Origin: Pirellulales bacterium
GTDB taxonomy: Bacteria > Planctomycetota > Planctomycetia > Pirellulales > JAICIG01
Assembly: GCA_025927475.1 (NCBI GenBank)
Contig: JAICLL010000001.1
Coordinates: forward strand, 62,001 to 126,000
DNA: 64,000 nucleotides
Direction: 5' to 3'
Shown here piece after piece: positions 12,824 to 20,723 of the stretch. Numbering within the stretch: position 1 is the first letter of the stretch; each line of letters opens with the position of its first letter. The notes under the pieces were generated by a model. That model searched no databases and was not told where the DNA came from. It worked only from the letters and a program-made list of their open reading frames with translations. The translations under genes were made by a program, and so were the position numbers.

Positions 12824-13459
12824 CTAGCCGTTCAGCGCCTCGGCGGCCGTCAGCACCATTTCGGCGATTTCAATCAGTCGTTTGTTCTTGCTGCTGGCCA
12901 GTTTTTGCAGACGCCGGAACGCCTCCTGTTCGTCAACGCTCAGATGCTTCATCAGCAGACCCTTGGCGCGCTCGATCAGCTTGCGATCAGCCAACGCCTG
13001 CCGCAGGTCTTTGGCCTCTTGCTCCAACGATTTGAACTCTTCAAATCGCCGTGTGGCCAGGGCAATGGCCGGCTCGAGCTGCACCTGCGTGATCGGCTTC
13101 ATCAAATAGGCGAACACGTGGTTCTCTTCGGCCCGCTCGATCAGCTCGCGATCACAATGGCCCGAGAGCAGAATGATGGGGGCTCGGCACTTCTCGTAGA
13201 GAATGCCCGCCGCGTCCAGCCCGTCCATATCGGGCATGCGAATGTCGGTCATCACCAGATCGACCGGGGTGGTCAAGCACTGATCGACCAGTTCACGGCC
13301 CGTCGAAGCGACCAGCGTCACCTCGTGCCCCAAGGCCGTCAGCATTTTACGCAAGACATCGCGGACATCGGCCTCGTCGTCGGCCACTGCCACTCGCAGA
13401 CGGACACTGGTTTCCGTTTCCCCGAGGGGCTGCTGTTTACTTTTCATGGTCGTCGGCAT
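12824..13459 (-). CDS. ANTAR-domain response regulator (AmiR/NasR/EutV type)
   Basis: A 211-residue regulator. The N-terminal receiver has VAVADDEADVRDVLRKML, the acceptor Asp in LVMTDIRMPDMDG, and YLMKPITQ. The C-terminal part is an ANTAR RNA-binding helical domain: LIERAKGLLMKHLSVDEQEA then FRRLQKLASSKNKRLIEIAE. Such proteins bind paired hairpins in nascent RNA and prevent termination. Start is ATG 13459 with GAGGA nine bases upstream; the longer frame has no supported start. It sits directly upstream of the degenerate kinase. Its RNA targets are not evident in the window. Confidence 0.92.
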   Translation of the reverse strand: MPTTMKSKQQPLGETETSVRLRVAVADDEADVRDVLRKMLTALGHEVTLVASTGRELVDQCLTTPVDLVMTDIRMPDMDGLDAAGILYEKCRAPIILLSGHCDRELIERAEENHVFAYLMKPITQVQLEPAIALATRRFEEFKSLEQEAKDLRQALADRKLIERAKGLLMKHLSVDEQEAFRRLQKLASSKNKRLIEIAEMVLTAAEALNG

Positions 13460-13980
13460 AACCGGGTCCTCAGTTTGCCTAGCTGGTCTGACTTGCCTGC
13501 TGGTGTGTCGTTGCAGTCGGTCTGCATCGTGAAAACGCGCCGCATGCTCACGGCGGCCGCGCGGAAGCTTACCATAACACAAAATGCTGTTTAGGAAAGC
13601 GGTTCGGCACTGTTTCGTCCCAAGGATTTAGCAATTCGATCTCGTGCCCGCGGGCAACCTGCAAAATTGATGCCTTTGTGTGTTCGGCTTCCCTGATAGG
13701 GCCAAGATTTCTTCAGCCATTTGGGTTCTCGTCGTCCAACAGGGCAGGCAAAAGCTCAGGTTTACTAGACCGCGGCGGCGAAAGGCACGGGCGGTTTTGA
13801 CAATACCTGCCGATGCTTGACGCGGCGAAATGCCCCTGAGAAAGCGCGTTTGCCGCCTAAAAATCTACGAAAGGGGTCGCGGAAGGCGTGTTACAATAAG
13901 ACCCCGCAGTTGCTTCTTCCGCAGCTCGGCACGGAGGATGCTTGAGGCGGCATTCCCCACGGCCACAAGGAGCATTCACG
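13460..13980. other. 520-bp intergenic region, no gene seen
   Basis: A divergent region between the ANTAR regulator (minus strand) and the small membrane-protein cluster (plus strand). Frames here are short and lack ribosome binding sites. A -10-like TACAAT at 13892-13897 could serve the downstream cluster, but no good -35 is spaced with it. A TTGACA at 13797-13802 has no matching -10. It should contain promoters for both directions. Confidence 0.5.
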
Positions 13981-14196
13981 ATGTCAGCCAGCACCACAAC
14001 TCACGGAGCCACAACTCACGAAGCCGCCGATGGTTGGCAATCGCGGGCAGGCGAGTATGCTGAACGGGGCAGCGAAATGGTCGCCGAATGCGGCGAGGCG
14101 ATTGAAAGCCAGATTCGCTCGAAACCTCTGGCCGCGGTATTGATCGCCGGGGGCGTCGGCTTTTTGTTAGGGTGGTTTTGGACGCGCCGGTCCTGA
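13981..14196 (+). CDS. Small C-tail-anchored membrane protein, DUF883/ElaB-like
   Basis: A 71-residue protein: a polar helical N-terminus (AEYAERGSEMV-like acidic helix), then QIRSKPLAAVLIAGGVGFLLGWFWTRRS. A membrane helix followed by two terminal arginines is the layout of ElaB/YqjD (DUF883) proteins, which sit in the inner membrane and can bind ribosomes. ATG 13981 has AAGGAG nine bases upstream; a longer in-frame start at 13942 is less likely. It is the first of three closely spaced genes. Confidence 0.75.
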   Translation: MSASTTTHGATTHEAADGWQSRAGEYAERGSEMVAECGEAIESQIRSKPLAAVLIAGGVGFLLGWFWTRRS

Positions 14197-14209
14197 TGCC
14201 AGTGAACCC

Positions 14210-14746
14210 ATGATCTCTGAATCACGATTTTCACAGCTCGATCCGCACGAACCGCCCGGCGATGGCCACGGGCCGGGCGATGAATCGGCGGCGTGGGCGG
14301 ACGATCCCGTGGCGCGCTTGGGCGAACAGTTCAGCGAGCTCAAGGCGTACGCCTGGCAACGATGCGCCGTCCAACTCGACCGGGTTTCGCTCGAAGTGCG
14401 CCGGGCCGTGCTGCTGGCGGCGGTTGGCAGTCTGGCCTTGCTGGCCGCGGCGGCCGCGGTCATCACCGCCGTGGTGTTGCTGCTCAGCGGCGCCTCGGGC
14501 GGTCTGGCGGAGCTGTTGGGAGGCCGGCTTTGGCTGGCAAACTTGATTGTCAGCGGGGCGACGCTCGGATCGATCGGCGTCGTCTTCGCCGTCTCGTACG
14601 CCGTTTGGGCGCGAGCATCTCGACGAAAGGCTAAGGAAAAGTATGAGCGACGTACTCGAGAGCAACGTCAGCGGTTCGGCCAGGGCGCAGCCGACCGAGC
14701 AACCGGGGCCGCCCACCGATCGGCCGGAGGAACCTCTCATGGCTGA
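14210..14746 (+). CDS. Two-helix membrane protein, YqjE/holin-superfamily-III-like
   Basis: A 178-residue protein. Residues 1-60 are polar and acidic, followed by two hydrophobic segments (about 64-95 and about 108-135) and a basic C-terminus rich in Arg, Lys and Gly. This fits the YqjE-like 'putative holin' (Phage_holin_3_6) layout common next to DUF883 proteins. That family name does not imply a phage origin. It starts 13 bases after the previous gene and overlaps the next by 8 bases. Confidence 0.7.
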   Translation: MISESRFSQLDPHEPPGDGHGPGDESAAWADDPVARLGEQFSELKAYAWQRCAVQLDRVSLEVRRAVLLAAVGSLALLAAAAAVITAVVLLLSGASGGLAELLGGRLWLANLIVSGATLGSIGVVFAVSYAVWARASRRKAKEKYERRTREQRQRFGQGAADRATGAAHRSAGGTSHG

Positions 14747-15230
14747 TCAACCGATCCGCGAGTCCGAGTTCCTCGAGTGGCAAGCCGATCAAGCGAAGGC
14801 CGCCTTCGATCAAACCTTCGCAGAATTCAAGCAATCGCTGCGCGACACGGCCAAACTGCGCGTCTGGGCGCGGCGACATCCTTGGGCCGTAACGGGCGCC
14901 GCCGCGGCAGGCGGCTTTCTGCTGGCCAAGATGGTCTTTTCGCCGCCTCACTTGGATCATGCGCACGAAGATGCCACCCCGGCGAACGGCCAACCGCATG
15001 CGCCCTCGCCTGAGCCGCGGCGCCACCGCTTTGCCTGGCTCCTGACTCCCTTGTGGGAGCTGCTGCAGCCCATGCTGGGCCAAATGATTGGCTCGTTGCT
15101 GGGCGCCATCGCCGGCGCTGCCGGAGCCTCGGCGGCGGGCATGGCCGGGGCAGCGCACGACGGTTCGTCGGCCGACGGCAATCCTGGCGATGCGGGCCAC
15201 CGCCCGGCGGAAGGCCCGGTGCCTTTTTAA
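14739..15230 (+). CDS. Membrane-associated protein of unknown function in the DUF883-like cluster
   Basis: A 163-residue protein. It has an amphipathic N-terminus (FLEWQADQAKAAFDQTFAEF), the stretch ARRHPWAVTGAAAAGGFLLA as one likely membrane segment near residues 50-70, and a Gly/Ala-rich second segment (LGQMIGSLLGAIAGAAGASA). GGAGG eight bases before ATG 14739 decides the start, which lies inside the end of the previous gene in another frame. An ATG at 14643 would give a longer protein but a 104-bp overlap. The RHPWAVTGAAAAGGFL pattern resembles the C-terminal anchors of DUF883 proteins. Confidence 0.7.
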   Translation: MADQPIRESEFLEWQADQAKAAFDQTFAEFKQSLRDTAKLRVWARRHPWAVTGAAAAGGFLLAKMVFSPPHLDHAHEDATPANGQPHAPSPEPRRHRFAWLLTPLWELLQPMLGQMIGSLLGAIAGAAGASAAGMAGAAHDGSSADGNPGDAGHRPAEGPVPF

Positions 15231-15281
15231 CCCTTGCGACTAAAAAAGCCGTCCTGCGCCAAATCGCATTAGTCCGACGCG

Positions 15282-15545
15282 TTAAGAAGCAAGCGCCACG
15301 GTCCGCGCGTGGCTCACATCAACGGCGTCTACATAGAGCACGACGCCCGCCACGCGCCGGCAGAATGCCTGGCAAAGCTGCTTTTCGTAAAAGCTACGCA
15401 CGCGGCCCCGCAGGGTGACCACTCCATTGTCCGCCTCGACTTCCAAATGCCGCAGACCCGGCACGTGCCGAGTCGCAAGATAATTGGCCACGCGCCGCTC
15501 CAGGTCGCGGTCTGACTGCTCCCTCAACATTTCGCTCGACTGCAT
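15282..15545 (-). CDS. BON-domain protein
   Basis: An 87-residue single BON domain (the OsmY fold thought to bind phospholipid). Core pattern: LERRVANYLATRHVPGLRHL, then VEADNGVVTLRGRVRSFYEK, ending in VLYVDAVDV. There is no clear signal peptide. ATG 15545 is preceded by TTGGAGA at good spacing; the frame extends upstream but without support. It converges on the preceding membrane cluster, and both gene types are common in envelope stress responses. Confidence 0.85.
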   Translation of the reverse strand: MQSSEMLREQSDRDLERRVANYLATRHVPGLRHLEVEADNGVVTLRGRVRSFYEKQLCQAFCRRVAGVVLYVDAVDVSHARTVALAS

Positions 15546-15713
15546 TCGTATCTCCAAGTGAAAATCCGTTTGTGCCGGGCGGAAGAGCAAGGCGTATGCC
15601 ACACGCCCTTTCCCGATGGGCTTTTGTCTCAACCCGGTCCACAACGCCTTGGCAAAGCGTCTTTTAGGAAGGCAAACCGATCCGCGTCAAGAGCGCACGG
15701 ACCAACAACCCGA

Positions 15714-15745
15714 GAAAAAAATGCATCCGGTTTGTGCATATTTTT
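15714..15745 (-). terminator. Possible AT-rich terminator hairpin downstream of the sulfatase gene
   Basis: On the minus strand, AAAAATATGCA and TGCATTTTTTT form complementary arms around a nine-base loop and end in a run of seven T. It lies in the 284-bp gap after the sulfatase stop and before the BON start. The stem is AT-rich, so termination strength is doubtful. Confidence 0.4.
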
Positions 15746-15829
15746 CTGCCAACGCAAAAAGCAGCGATGCTAGCACAAGTGATATTTGGCGCGATGAATC
15801 TGCGTGCCAAGCCAAGTCGCTCGCCCCGA

Positions 15830-17293
15830 TTAATTCTTCTTGGCTGCCGCCGACGATGCATCGCTCGGCCGAAAGTCGGGGTTCGGAGTTGGCATGGCGG
15901 CCGCCACTTCGTTTCGCCACCGGTGCAACCATTCGCGCATGCGGGTCACGCGTTCCGGCATCGAGCCCGCCAAATCGTGCCGCTCGCCCGCATCCTCGCG
16001 CACGTTGTAAAGCTCGGTGTGGTTGTCTTCGAACCGCTCGATGAGCTTGAAGTCGCCCATCCGCACCGCACCGCCCGGCGTTCCACCCTGGTTGCTGTAA
16101 TGTGGATAATGCCAGAACAGCGGGCGCTGTGGTCGCGTGCCGCCGCGCAGCAATGCGGTGAAGCTTTCGCCATCGACGTGTTGCTTTGGCCGGGCCGCCA
16201 GGCCCGCGATTTCGAGCATCGTCGGATAATAATCGGTGCTGATCATCGGTTCGTCACAGACGCTGCCCGGCTGCGTGACACCCGGCCACCGGACCAGCAG
16301 CGGCTCGCGCACCCCGCCCTCGTAGTGCCAGCCTTTGCCGGCCCGTAGCGGCAGATTGGCGGTCGGCGAACCCTCGGAGGTCGAGAGCCCGCCGTTGTCC
16401 GAGGTGAAGAACACCACCGTATTGTTCTCGATGCCCCGCTCCGCCAGCTTGTCGAGCAGCCGCCCCACGCTTTGATCAAGACTGTCGATCATCGCCGCAT
16501 ACACCGGTTGATTCTGAATTTGCCGCGCCTGCCGCTGCCCCTCGGGCAGAAACTCGGGACCAGCGGGCTTTAGCCCCTCGGCCTTTCGCTGATATCGGGC
16601 GATGATCTCGGCTTTGGCCTGCTGCGGGTTATGAACTGCATAATGCGACAAATAGAGCAAAAAGGGCCGGTCGCCCGCGCTTTCGATGAATTTCAGGGCC
16701 TCGTCGGTAAGCCGGTCGGTCAGAAACTCACCGGGTGGCCCGTCGGTGAGCGTGGGAATGCGATAGGGGCTGAAATACGAAGGCGGCGAACCTTTCGCGC
16801 AGCCGGCCGCGTTGAAGTCGAATCCCTGATCTTCGGGATAGAAGCCCTCGCCGCCCAAATGCCACTTGCCGACGAAGCCAGTGGCGTAGCCCGACTGCTT
16901 GAGCGCCTCGGCGAGCGTGACTTCCTCCAGCGGCAGCTCGTGCCGATAGGGCGCGGGGTTGAGTTTGCCGCGCCGCGCGCCGGCAATGAAATTGGTCAAC
17001 TGCAGCCGCGCCGGATACTTGCCGCACATGATGCTGGCCCGGGTTGGTGAACAGACACAGCAAGCCGCGTACGACTGCGTGAAGCGCATGCCCGAGGCCG
17101 CCAGCCGATCGAGATTTGGGGTTTCGTAAAACGTGCTGCCATAGCAGCCCAGATCGCACCAGCCCAAGTCGTCGGCCAAAATGAACACGAAGTTGGGACG
17201 TTTATCGGCGGCTTGCGCCCAGAGGGGAGAGCTGAAAACCAGTGCGAGGACCAGAAAGGACAGGCATTCGCGACACTGGGGGCGATGGAACAT
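15830..17293 (-). CDS. Secreted S1-family sulfatase
   Basis: A 487-residue arylsulfatase-type enzyme. A signal peptide (LSFLVLALVFSSPLWAQAAD) precedes the metal motif NFVFILADDLGWCDLGCYG. The active-site motif CSPTR at residues 81-85 (within CCVCSPTRASIM) gives the Cys that would be converted to formylglycine. GKWHLGG and FFTSDNGG are further conserved sulfatase blocks. It would hydrolyse sulfate esters, probably on polysaccharides, in the periplasm; the exact substrate is unknown. ATG 17293 has GAGG eight bases upstream, better than the TTG at 17308. It is the last gene of a three-gene unit with 17310 and 18240. Confidence 0.93.
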   Translation of the reverse strand: MFHRPQCRECLSFLVLALVFSSPLWAQAADKRPNFVFILADDLGWCDLGCYGSTFYETPNLDRLAASGMRFTQSYAACCVCSPTRASIMCGKYPARLQLTNFIAGARRGKLNPAPYRHELPLEEVTLAEALKQSGYATGFVGKWHLGGEGFYPEDQGFDFNAAGCAKGSPPSYFSPYRIPTLTDGPPGEFLTDRLTDEALKFIESAGDRPFLLYLSHYAVHNPQQAKAEIIARYQRKAEGLKPAGPEFLPEGQRQARQIQNQPVYAAMIDSLDQSVGRLLDKLAERGIENNTVVFFTSDNGGLSTSEGSPTANLPLRAGKGWHYEGGVREPLLVRWPGVTQPGSVCDEPMISTDYYPTMLEIAGLAARPKQHVDGESFTALLRGGTRPQRPLFWHYPHYSNQGGTPGGAVRMGDFKLIERFEDNHTELYNVREDAGERHDLAGSMPERVTRMREWLHRWRNEVAAAMPTPNPDFRPSDASSAAAKKN

Positions 17294-17309
17294 CGGTACG
17301 CCTCGCAAT

Positions 17310-18233
17310 CTAAAACTGGAACTGATTGGAAACCCGCTGGCGGCTGCCGGAATCGGGTGGTTGCGACTCGATCCACATCGTACACGGTGAGCGAAACCGC
17401 TGGGCGACCGCGCCGCGCGCCGTGCCGGACAGCGCCGTTTGCTGCGTCAACATCGCGGAACTGATGGGGATTTCCACCGTTCCCGGCTTGGCCGAGATGA
17501 TCCAAAGGTACTGTTGTCCCGCCTGGGGAGCAAATCCGCCCCGCGTAAACTGAGCATGGAATTCAACGGCGCCTCCCGCGGAGCGCATCGAGGCCGCGGT
17601 GATGGTCAGCAGGTTGCCCGCCGCTTGGCTGGCGGGTCTGCGGAGGACGGGCGCGGCTTTCCACGAGTTCCGAATCAGCCCGCCGGTGCGACGCATTTGC
17701 AGATGACCGATCACCACACAGAGCATCGCCAGAGGCACGATCGCAAACAACACAGCTCGTCCCAGCCACATGCCGAACCGTTGGGACGATTCGATGCTCG
17801 ATCGCGTGGTCCGGAGGGCAGCGGGCGGCGGAGCGAGCGGTTCGTATGCCGGGTGCGTCAAGGGAGCGGAAGTCGGGGCATAGGCGGCGGGCAGGGCTTG
17901 CAAATGGCCGGGATAGACAACCTCGGCCTCCAGCTCTTGCGGCGGCGCCGGTCGCTGCGGCGCGGGACGCGAGACGCGCGGCGCCGCCGGAGGCGGTGTA
18001 CGCGATGCCGGGCTGAGCGATGGCGAGGGACTTCGCTCCGGTCGTGGTGCGGGCGCCGATTCTCGCCGCGGCTCGCTCGGCGGGTGCAGCGGCAACTCCA
18101 CGCGCGGCGCCCGCACCTCAGGCGCCGGCACCAGGAAGCGGTGCCCGCACACGCAAACCACGGCCTTGCCCGGCTTGCGGCCCGCGTGGGAATAGCTCTT
18201 GCCACATTGAGGGCAGGCGAAGGTTTCGCTCAT
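17310..18233 (-). CDS. Zinc-ribbon, proline-rich, single-pass membrane protein of unknown function
   Basis: A 307-residue protein. The N-terminus holds two CxxC-like knuckles: FACPQCGKSY and VVCVCGHRF, like the MJ0042/zinc-ribbon starts of planctomycete proteins. Residues 40-150 are a proline/alanine/arginine-rich linker. One membrane segment follows (VLFAIVPLAMLCVVIGHL). The C-terminal domain contains GQQYLWIISAKPGTVEIPIS and may be extracytoplasmic. It lies six bases after the upstream gene's stop and 16 bases before the sulfatase. No function is proposed. Confidence 0.75.
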   Translation of the reverse strand: MSETFACPQCGKSYSHAGRKPGKAVVCVCGHRFLVPAPEVRAPRVELPLHPPSEPRRESAPAPRPERSPSPSLSPASRTPPPAAPRVSRPAPQRPAPPQELEAEVVYPGHLQALPAAYAPTSAPLTHPAYEPLAPPPAALRTTRSSIESSQRFGMWLGRAVLFAIVPLAMLCVVIGHLQMRRTGGLIRNSWKAAPVLRRPASQAAGNLLTITAASMRSAGGAVEFHAQFTRGGFAPQAGQQYLWIISAKPGTVEIPISSAMLTQQTALSGTARGAVAQRFRSPCTMWIESQPPDSGSRQRVSNQFQF

Positions 18234-18239
18234 GGCGGC

Positions 18240-18599
18240 TCACCCGGACAATTCCCAAGCCGCCGTCGCCAGCGAAACCAAGAACGAAAGCAACAGCATT
18301 GCGCAGCTTATGCTATAGGCCAGCATCAGCGTGAGGTTGTTCCACTCGCTGGCCTTCGTCCAGCCATACGCCAGCCCCACCACCACGCCGCAAGCGCACA
18401 GTAACAGGCAGAGCAGTCCCATGCCCGTCTCGCCGCGGATAAACGTCTGCACAATCAGCGTCAGCCAACAGGCGACCACACAGATGCTTAGTACCCAATT
18501 TCCGATCGAGGCCAGCGTATAACCATTCATCCGGTACGTATTCCCCAAAAACTCGCGGAGAAGAGCGCGGAACCAAGCGGCTCCGGTCGCGCGTGCCAT
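18240..18599 (-). CDS. Small three- to four-helix membrane protein
   Basis: A 119-residue hydrophobic protein with segments WVLSICVVACWLTLIVQTF, GLLCLLLCACGVVVGLAYGW and LTLMLAYSISCAMLLLSFLV. ATG 18599 was chosen; an in-frame ATG 23 codons later (MNGYTLASIG) is possible. The gene is read divergently from asnB with less than 50 bp between starts. It leads the operon with the zinc-ribbon protein and the sulfatase. I recognise no family. Confidence 0.65.
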   Translation of the reverse strand: MARATGAAWFRALLREFLGNTYRMNGYTLASIGNWVLSICVVACWLTLIVQTFIRGETGMGLLCLLLCACGVVVGLAYGWTKASEWNNLTLMLAYSISCAMLLLSFLVSLATAAWELSG

Positions 18600-18647
18600 T
18601 GTAACACTGATTCGCGTCGGGCAAGAATGGATTATGATGGGCAGATC

Positions 18648-20651
18648 ATGTGTGGCATTACGGGAGCGGTCTGGACCGACGCGGGCGAGCCGATCGACGG
18701 CGATACGCTGGCGCGCATGACCGACGTGCTGGCGCACCGTGGTCCCGATGATCGCGGCTGTTACACCAGCCAGATCGCCCGGCAGGCGTTCACCGGCGAG
18801 GTGGCGGGCGTGGCCCTCGGCTTCCGCCGGCTGTCGATCATCGACCTGGCCGGCGGCAATCAACCTCTGTCGAACGAAGACGGCTCGGTCTGGCTCGTTT
18901 TCAACGGCGAAATCTACAACTACCGCACGTTGCGCCGGCGGCTAGAAGGCTCGGGACATCAGTTTCGCACCACCGGCGACGCCGAAACGTTGGTTCACCT
19001 GTACGAAGACGAAGGCACTGATTTTCTGAAGCACGTCGAGGGCATGTTCGCCCTGGCGCTCTGGGACGCCCGGCGCCGGCAACTGGTGCTGGCCCGCGAC
19101 CGGCTGGGTAAAAAGCCGCTGGTCTATCGGCTCGAAGCCGAGCGGCTGCTGTTCGCCAGCGAATTGAAGAGCCTGCTGGAAGTGCCCGGCGTGCCGCGCG
19201 AGATCGACCCTAGCGCGCTCGATGAATACTTGGCGTATCAATATGTGCCTCATCCGAACACCATTTTCCGCGGCATCTGCAAGCTGCCGCCGGGGCACCT
19301 GGCAGTGTACCGCGATCGGCGGCTGTCGATCGAAGCGTATTGGAAGCCCGACTTCACGCGCGAAATCAAACGCCCCGCCGCCGACTATCGGGCAGAGCTG
19401 CGCCAGGCAATGACGGCCGCCGTCGAAAAGCGATTGCAGAGCGACGTGCCGCTGGGAGCATTCTTGTCGGGCGGCGTCGATTCGTCGATCGTCGTTGGTC
19501 TGATGAGCCAGTTGGCCAAGGAGCCGGTGCGGACCTTTTCGATTGGCTTTCCCGTGGCCGAATTCGACGAGACGAGCTACGCTCGGCAGGTGGCCCGGCA
19601 GCTTGGAACGATCCATCAAGATTTTCAGGTCAAGCCCGATGCGCTGGCGATTTTGCCGAAGCTGGTCTGGCACTACGACGAGCCCTTTGCCGATAGCTCG
19701 GCGGTGCCGACGTATTACGTTTCGCAGTTGACGCGGCAACATGTGACGGTGGCGTTGACGGGCGACGGCGGCGACGAGCTGTTTGCCGGCTATCCGCGTT
19801 ATCGCGCGGTGGAATTGGGGGACTGGTTCGATCGTCTGCCGAGCGGGCTGGCTCGCTTGGCCGCCGGCGAATATTGGCAGCGGCTGCCCAGCGGCGTGCG
19901 GCAGAAGTCGTGGCTGCGAAAATTCAAGCGGCTGGTGGGCGCGCTGGGCCGCCCCGCCCAACACCGCTATTTCGACTGGATCTCCATCTTCAACGAAACG
20001 CGCCGCGCGGAACTTTACGACGAGTCTTTTATCGCTCAGTTGCCCGACTCCGATCCCTTCGGTTTTCTGGCCGGCGCCTTTGCCCGAACCCGCGGGCGAG
20101 ACCCCGTCACCGCGGCCAGCCTGGCCGACCTGGTGACCTACTTGCCTTGCGATCTGATGACCAAGGTCGATATCGCGTCGATGGCCAACAGCCTGGAATG
20201 CCGGCAGCCGTTTCTCGACCATCAGGTGGTCGAGTTGGCCGCCGCCATGCCGCTGTGCCTGAAATATCGCTACGGCCGTGGCAAACGGATTCTGACGGAG
20301 ACTTTTGGCGACCTGTTGCCGCGTTCCATCCGCCGCCGCTCGAAGATGGGCTTTGGCGTGCCGCTGGGCCACTGGTTTCGGCACGAATTGAAGGACTTCG
20401 CGCACGACGTGCTGCTCGACACGCGCGCGCTGGGCCGCGGCTACTTCCGTCCCGAGGCCGTGAGAAATCTACTCGCCGACCACCAGGCAGGCCGATATGA
20501 CCATAGCTACCGGCTTTGGTCGCTGTTGGTGCTGGAGCTGTGGCAGCGTGAGTGGATGGAACAGGGGCCAGGAGTCGGAGGTCAGAGGCCAGTGAAAAAT
20601 ACGAACCCTGACCTCCGACCTCTGGCCTCTGACCCCTCGTCCGCCCTTTAG
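18648..20651 (+). CDS. asnB: Asparagine synthetase, glutamine-hydrolysing
   Basis: A 667-residue two-domain enzyme making Asn, or amidating another carboxylate, from Gln and ATP. The N-terminal Ntn glutaminase begins MCGITGAVW with Cys2 as nucleophile. The synthetase domain has the PPi loop LSGGVDSSIVVG and ALTGDGGDELFAGYPRY. The start follows from Cys2: a longer frame adds seven residues and would bury the catalytic Cys. The last ~28 residues (after LELWQREWMEQ) are encoded by a heptamer-repeat hairpin, not by conserved enzyme sequence. AsnB-like enzymes in glycan loci often amidate sugars or lipids, so the exact substrate is open. Confidence 0.93.
   Translation: MCGITGAVWTDAGEPIDGDTLARMTDVLAHRGPDDRGCYTSQIARQAFTGEVAGVALGFRRLSIIDLAGGNQPLSNEDGSVWLVFNGEIYNYRTLRRRLEGSGHQFRTTGDAETLVHLYEDEGTDFLKHVEGMFALALWDARRRQLVLARDRLGKKPLVYRLEAERLLFASELKSLLEVPGVPREIDPSALDEYLAYQYVPHPNTIFRGICKLPPGHLAVYRDRRLSIEAYWKPDFTREIKRPAADYRAELRQAMTAAVEKRLQSDVPLGAFLSGGVDSSIVVGLMSQLAKEPVRTFSIGFPVAEFDETSYARQVARQLGTIHQDFQVKPDALAILPKLVWHYDEPFADSSAVPTYYVSQLTRQHVTVALTGDGGDELFAGYPRYRAVELGDWFDRLPSGLARLAAGEYWQRLPSGVRQKSWLRKFKRLVGALGRPAQHRYFDWISIFNETRRAELYDESFIAQLPDSDPFGFLAGAFARTRGRDPVTAASLADLVTYLPCDLMTKVDIASMANSLECRQPFLDHQVVELAAAMPLCLKYRYGRGKRILTETFGDLLPRSIRRRSKMGFGVPLGHWFRHELKDFAHDVLLDTRALGRGYFRPEAVRNLLADHQAGRYDHSYRLWSLLVLELWQREWMEQGPGVGGQRPVKNTNPDLRPLASDPSSAL
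20567..20634. repeat. Two inverted arrays of four heptamers at the asnB 3' end
   Basis: The first array (20567-20594) is GCCAGGA, GTCGGAG, GTCAGAG, GCCAGTG. The second (20607-20634) is CCTGACC, TCCGACC, TCTGGCC, TCTGACC. They are inverted relative to each other; GTCAGAGGCCAG pairs perfectly with CTGGCCTCTGAC across the loop. The arrays are translated as the C-terminus of AsnB. As RNA this is a strong hairpin, but no T-run follows. Confidence 0.85.
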
Positions 20652-20723
20652 CGCCAGCAGCGACTTCGGTACACTGAGTGGGCGTCGGACAGAGTTTGGG
20701 CTTCAACCGGAGAGAACACGCGC

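Noticed and set aside
14210-14746. Phage remnant suggested by the holin-like family name
   Set aside because: No other phage gene nearby; the family is chromosomal and pairs with DUF883-type proteins.
18610-18647. Leaderless promoter of asnB (TATGAT at 18633-18638, start codon ten bases later)
   Set aside because: The -35 region is poor and the short spacing would need RNA start-site data, so it is not listed as a feature.
18942-20405. Minus-strand frame of 487 codons within asnB
   Set aside because: Shadow of a well-conserved asnB; no recognisable protein.
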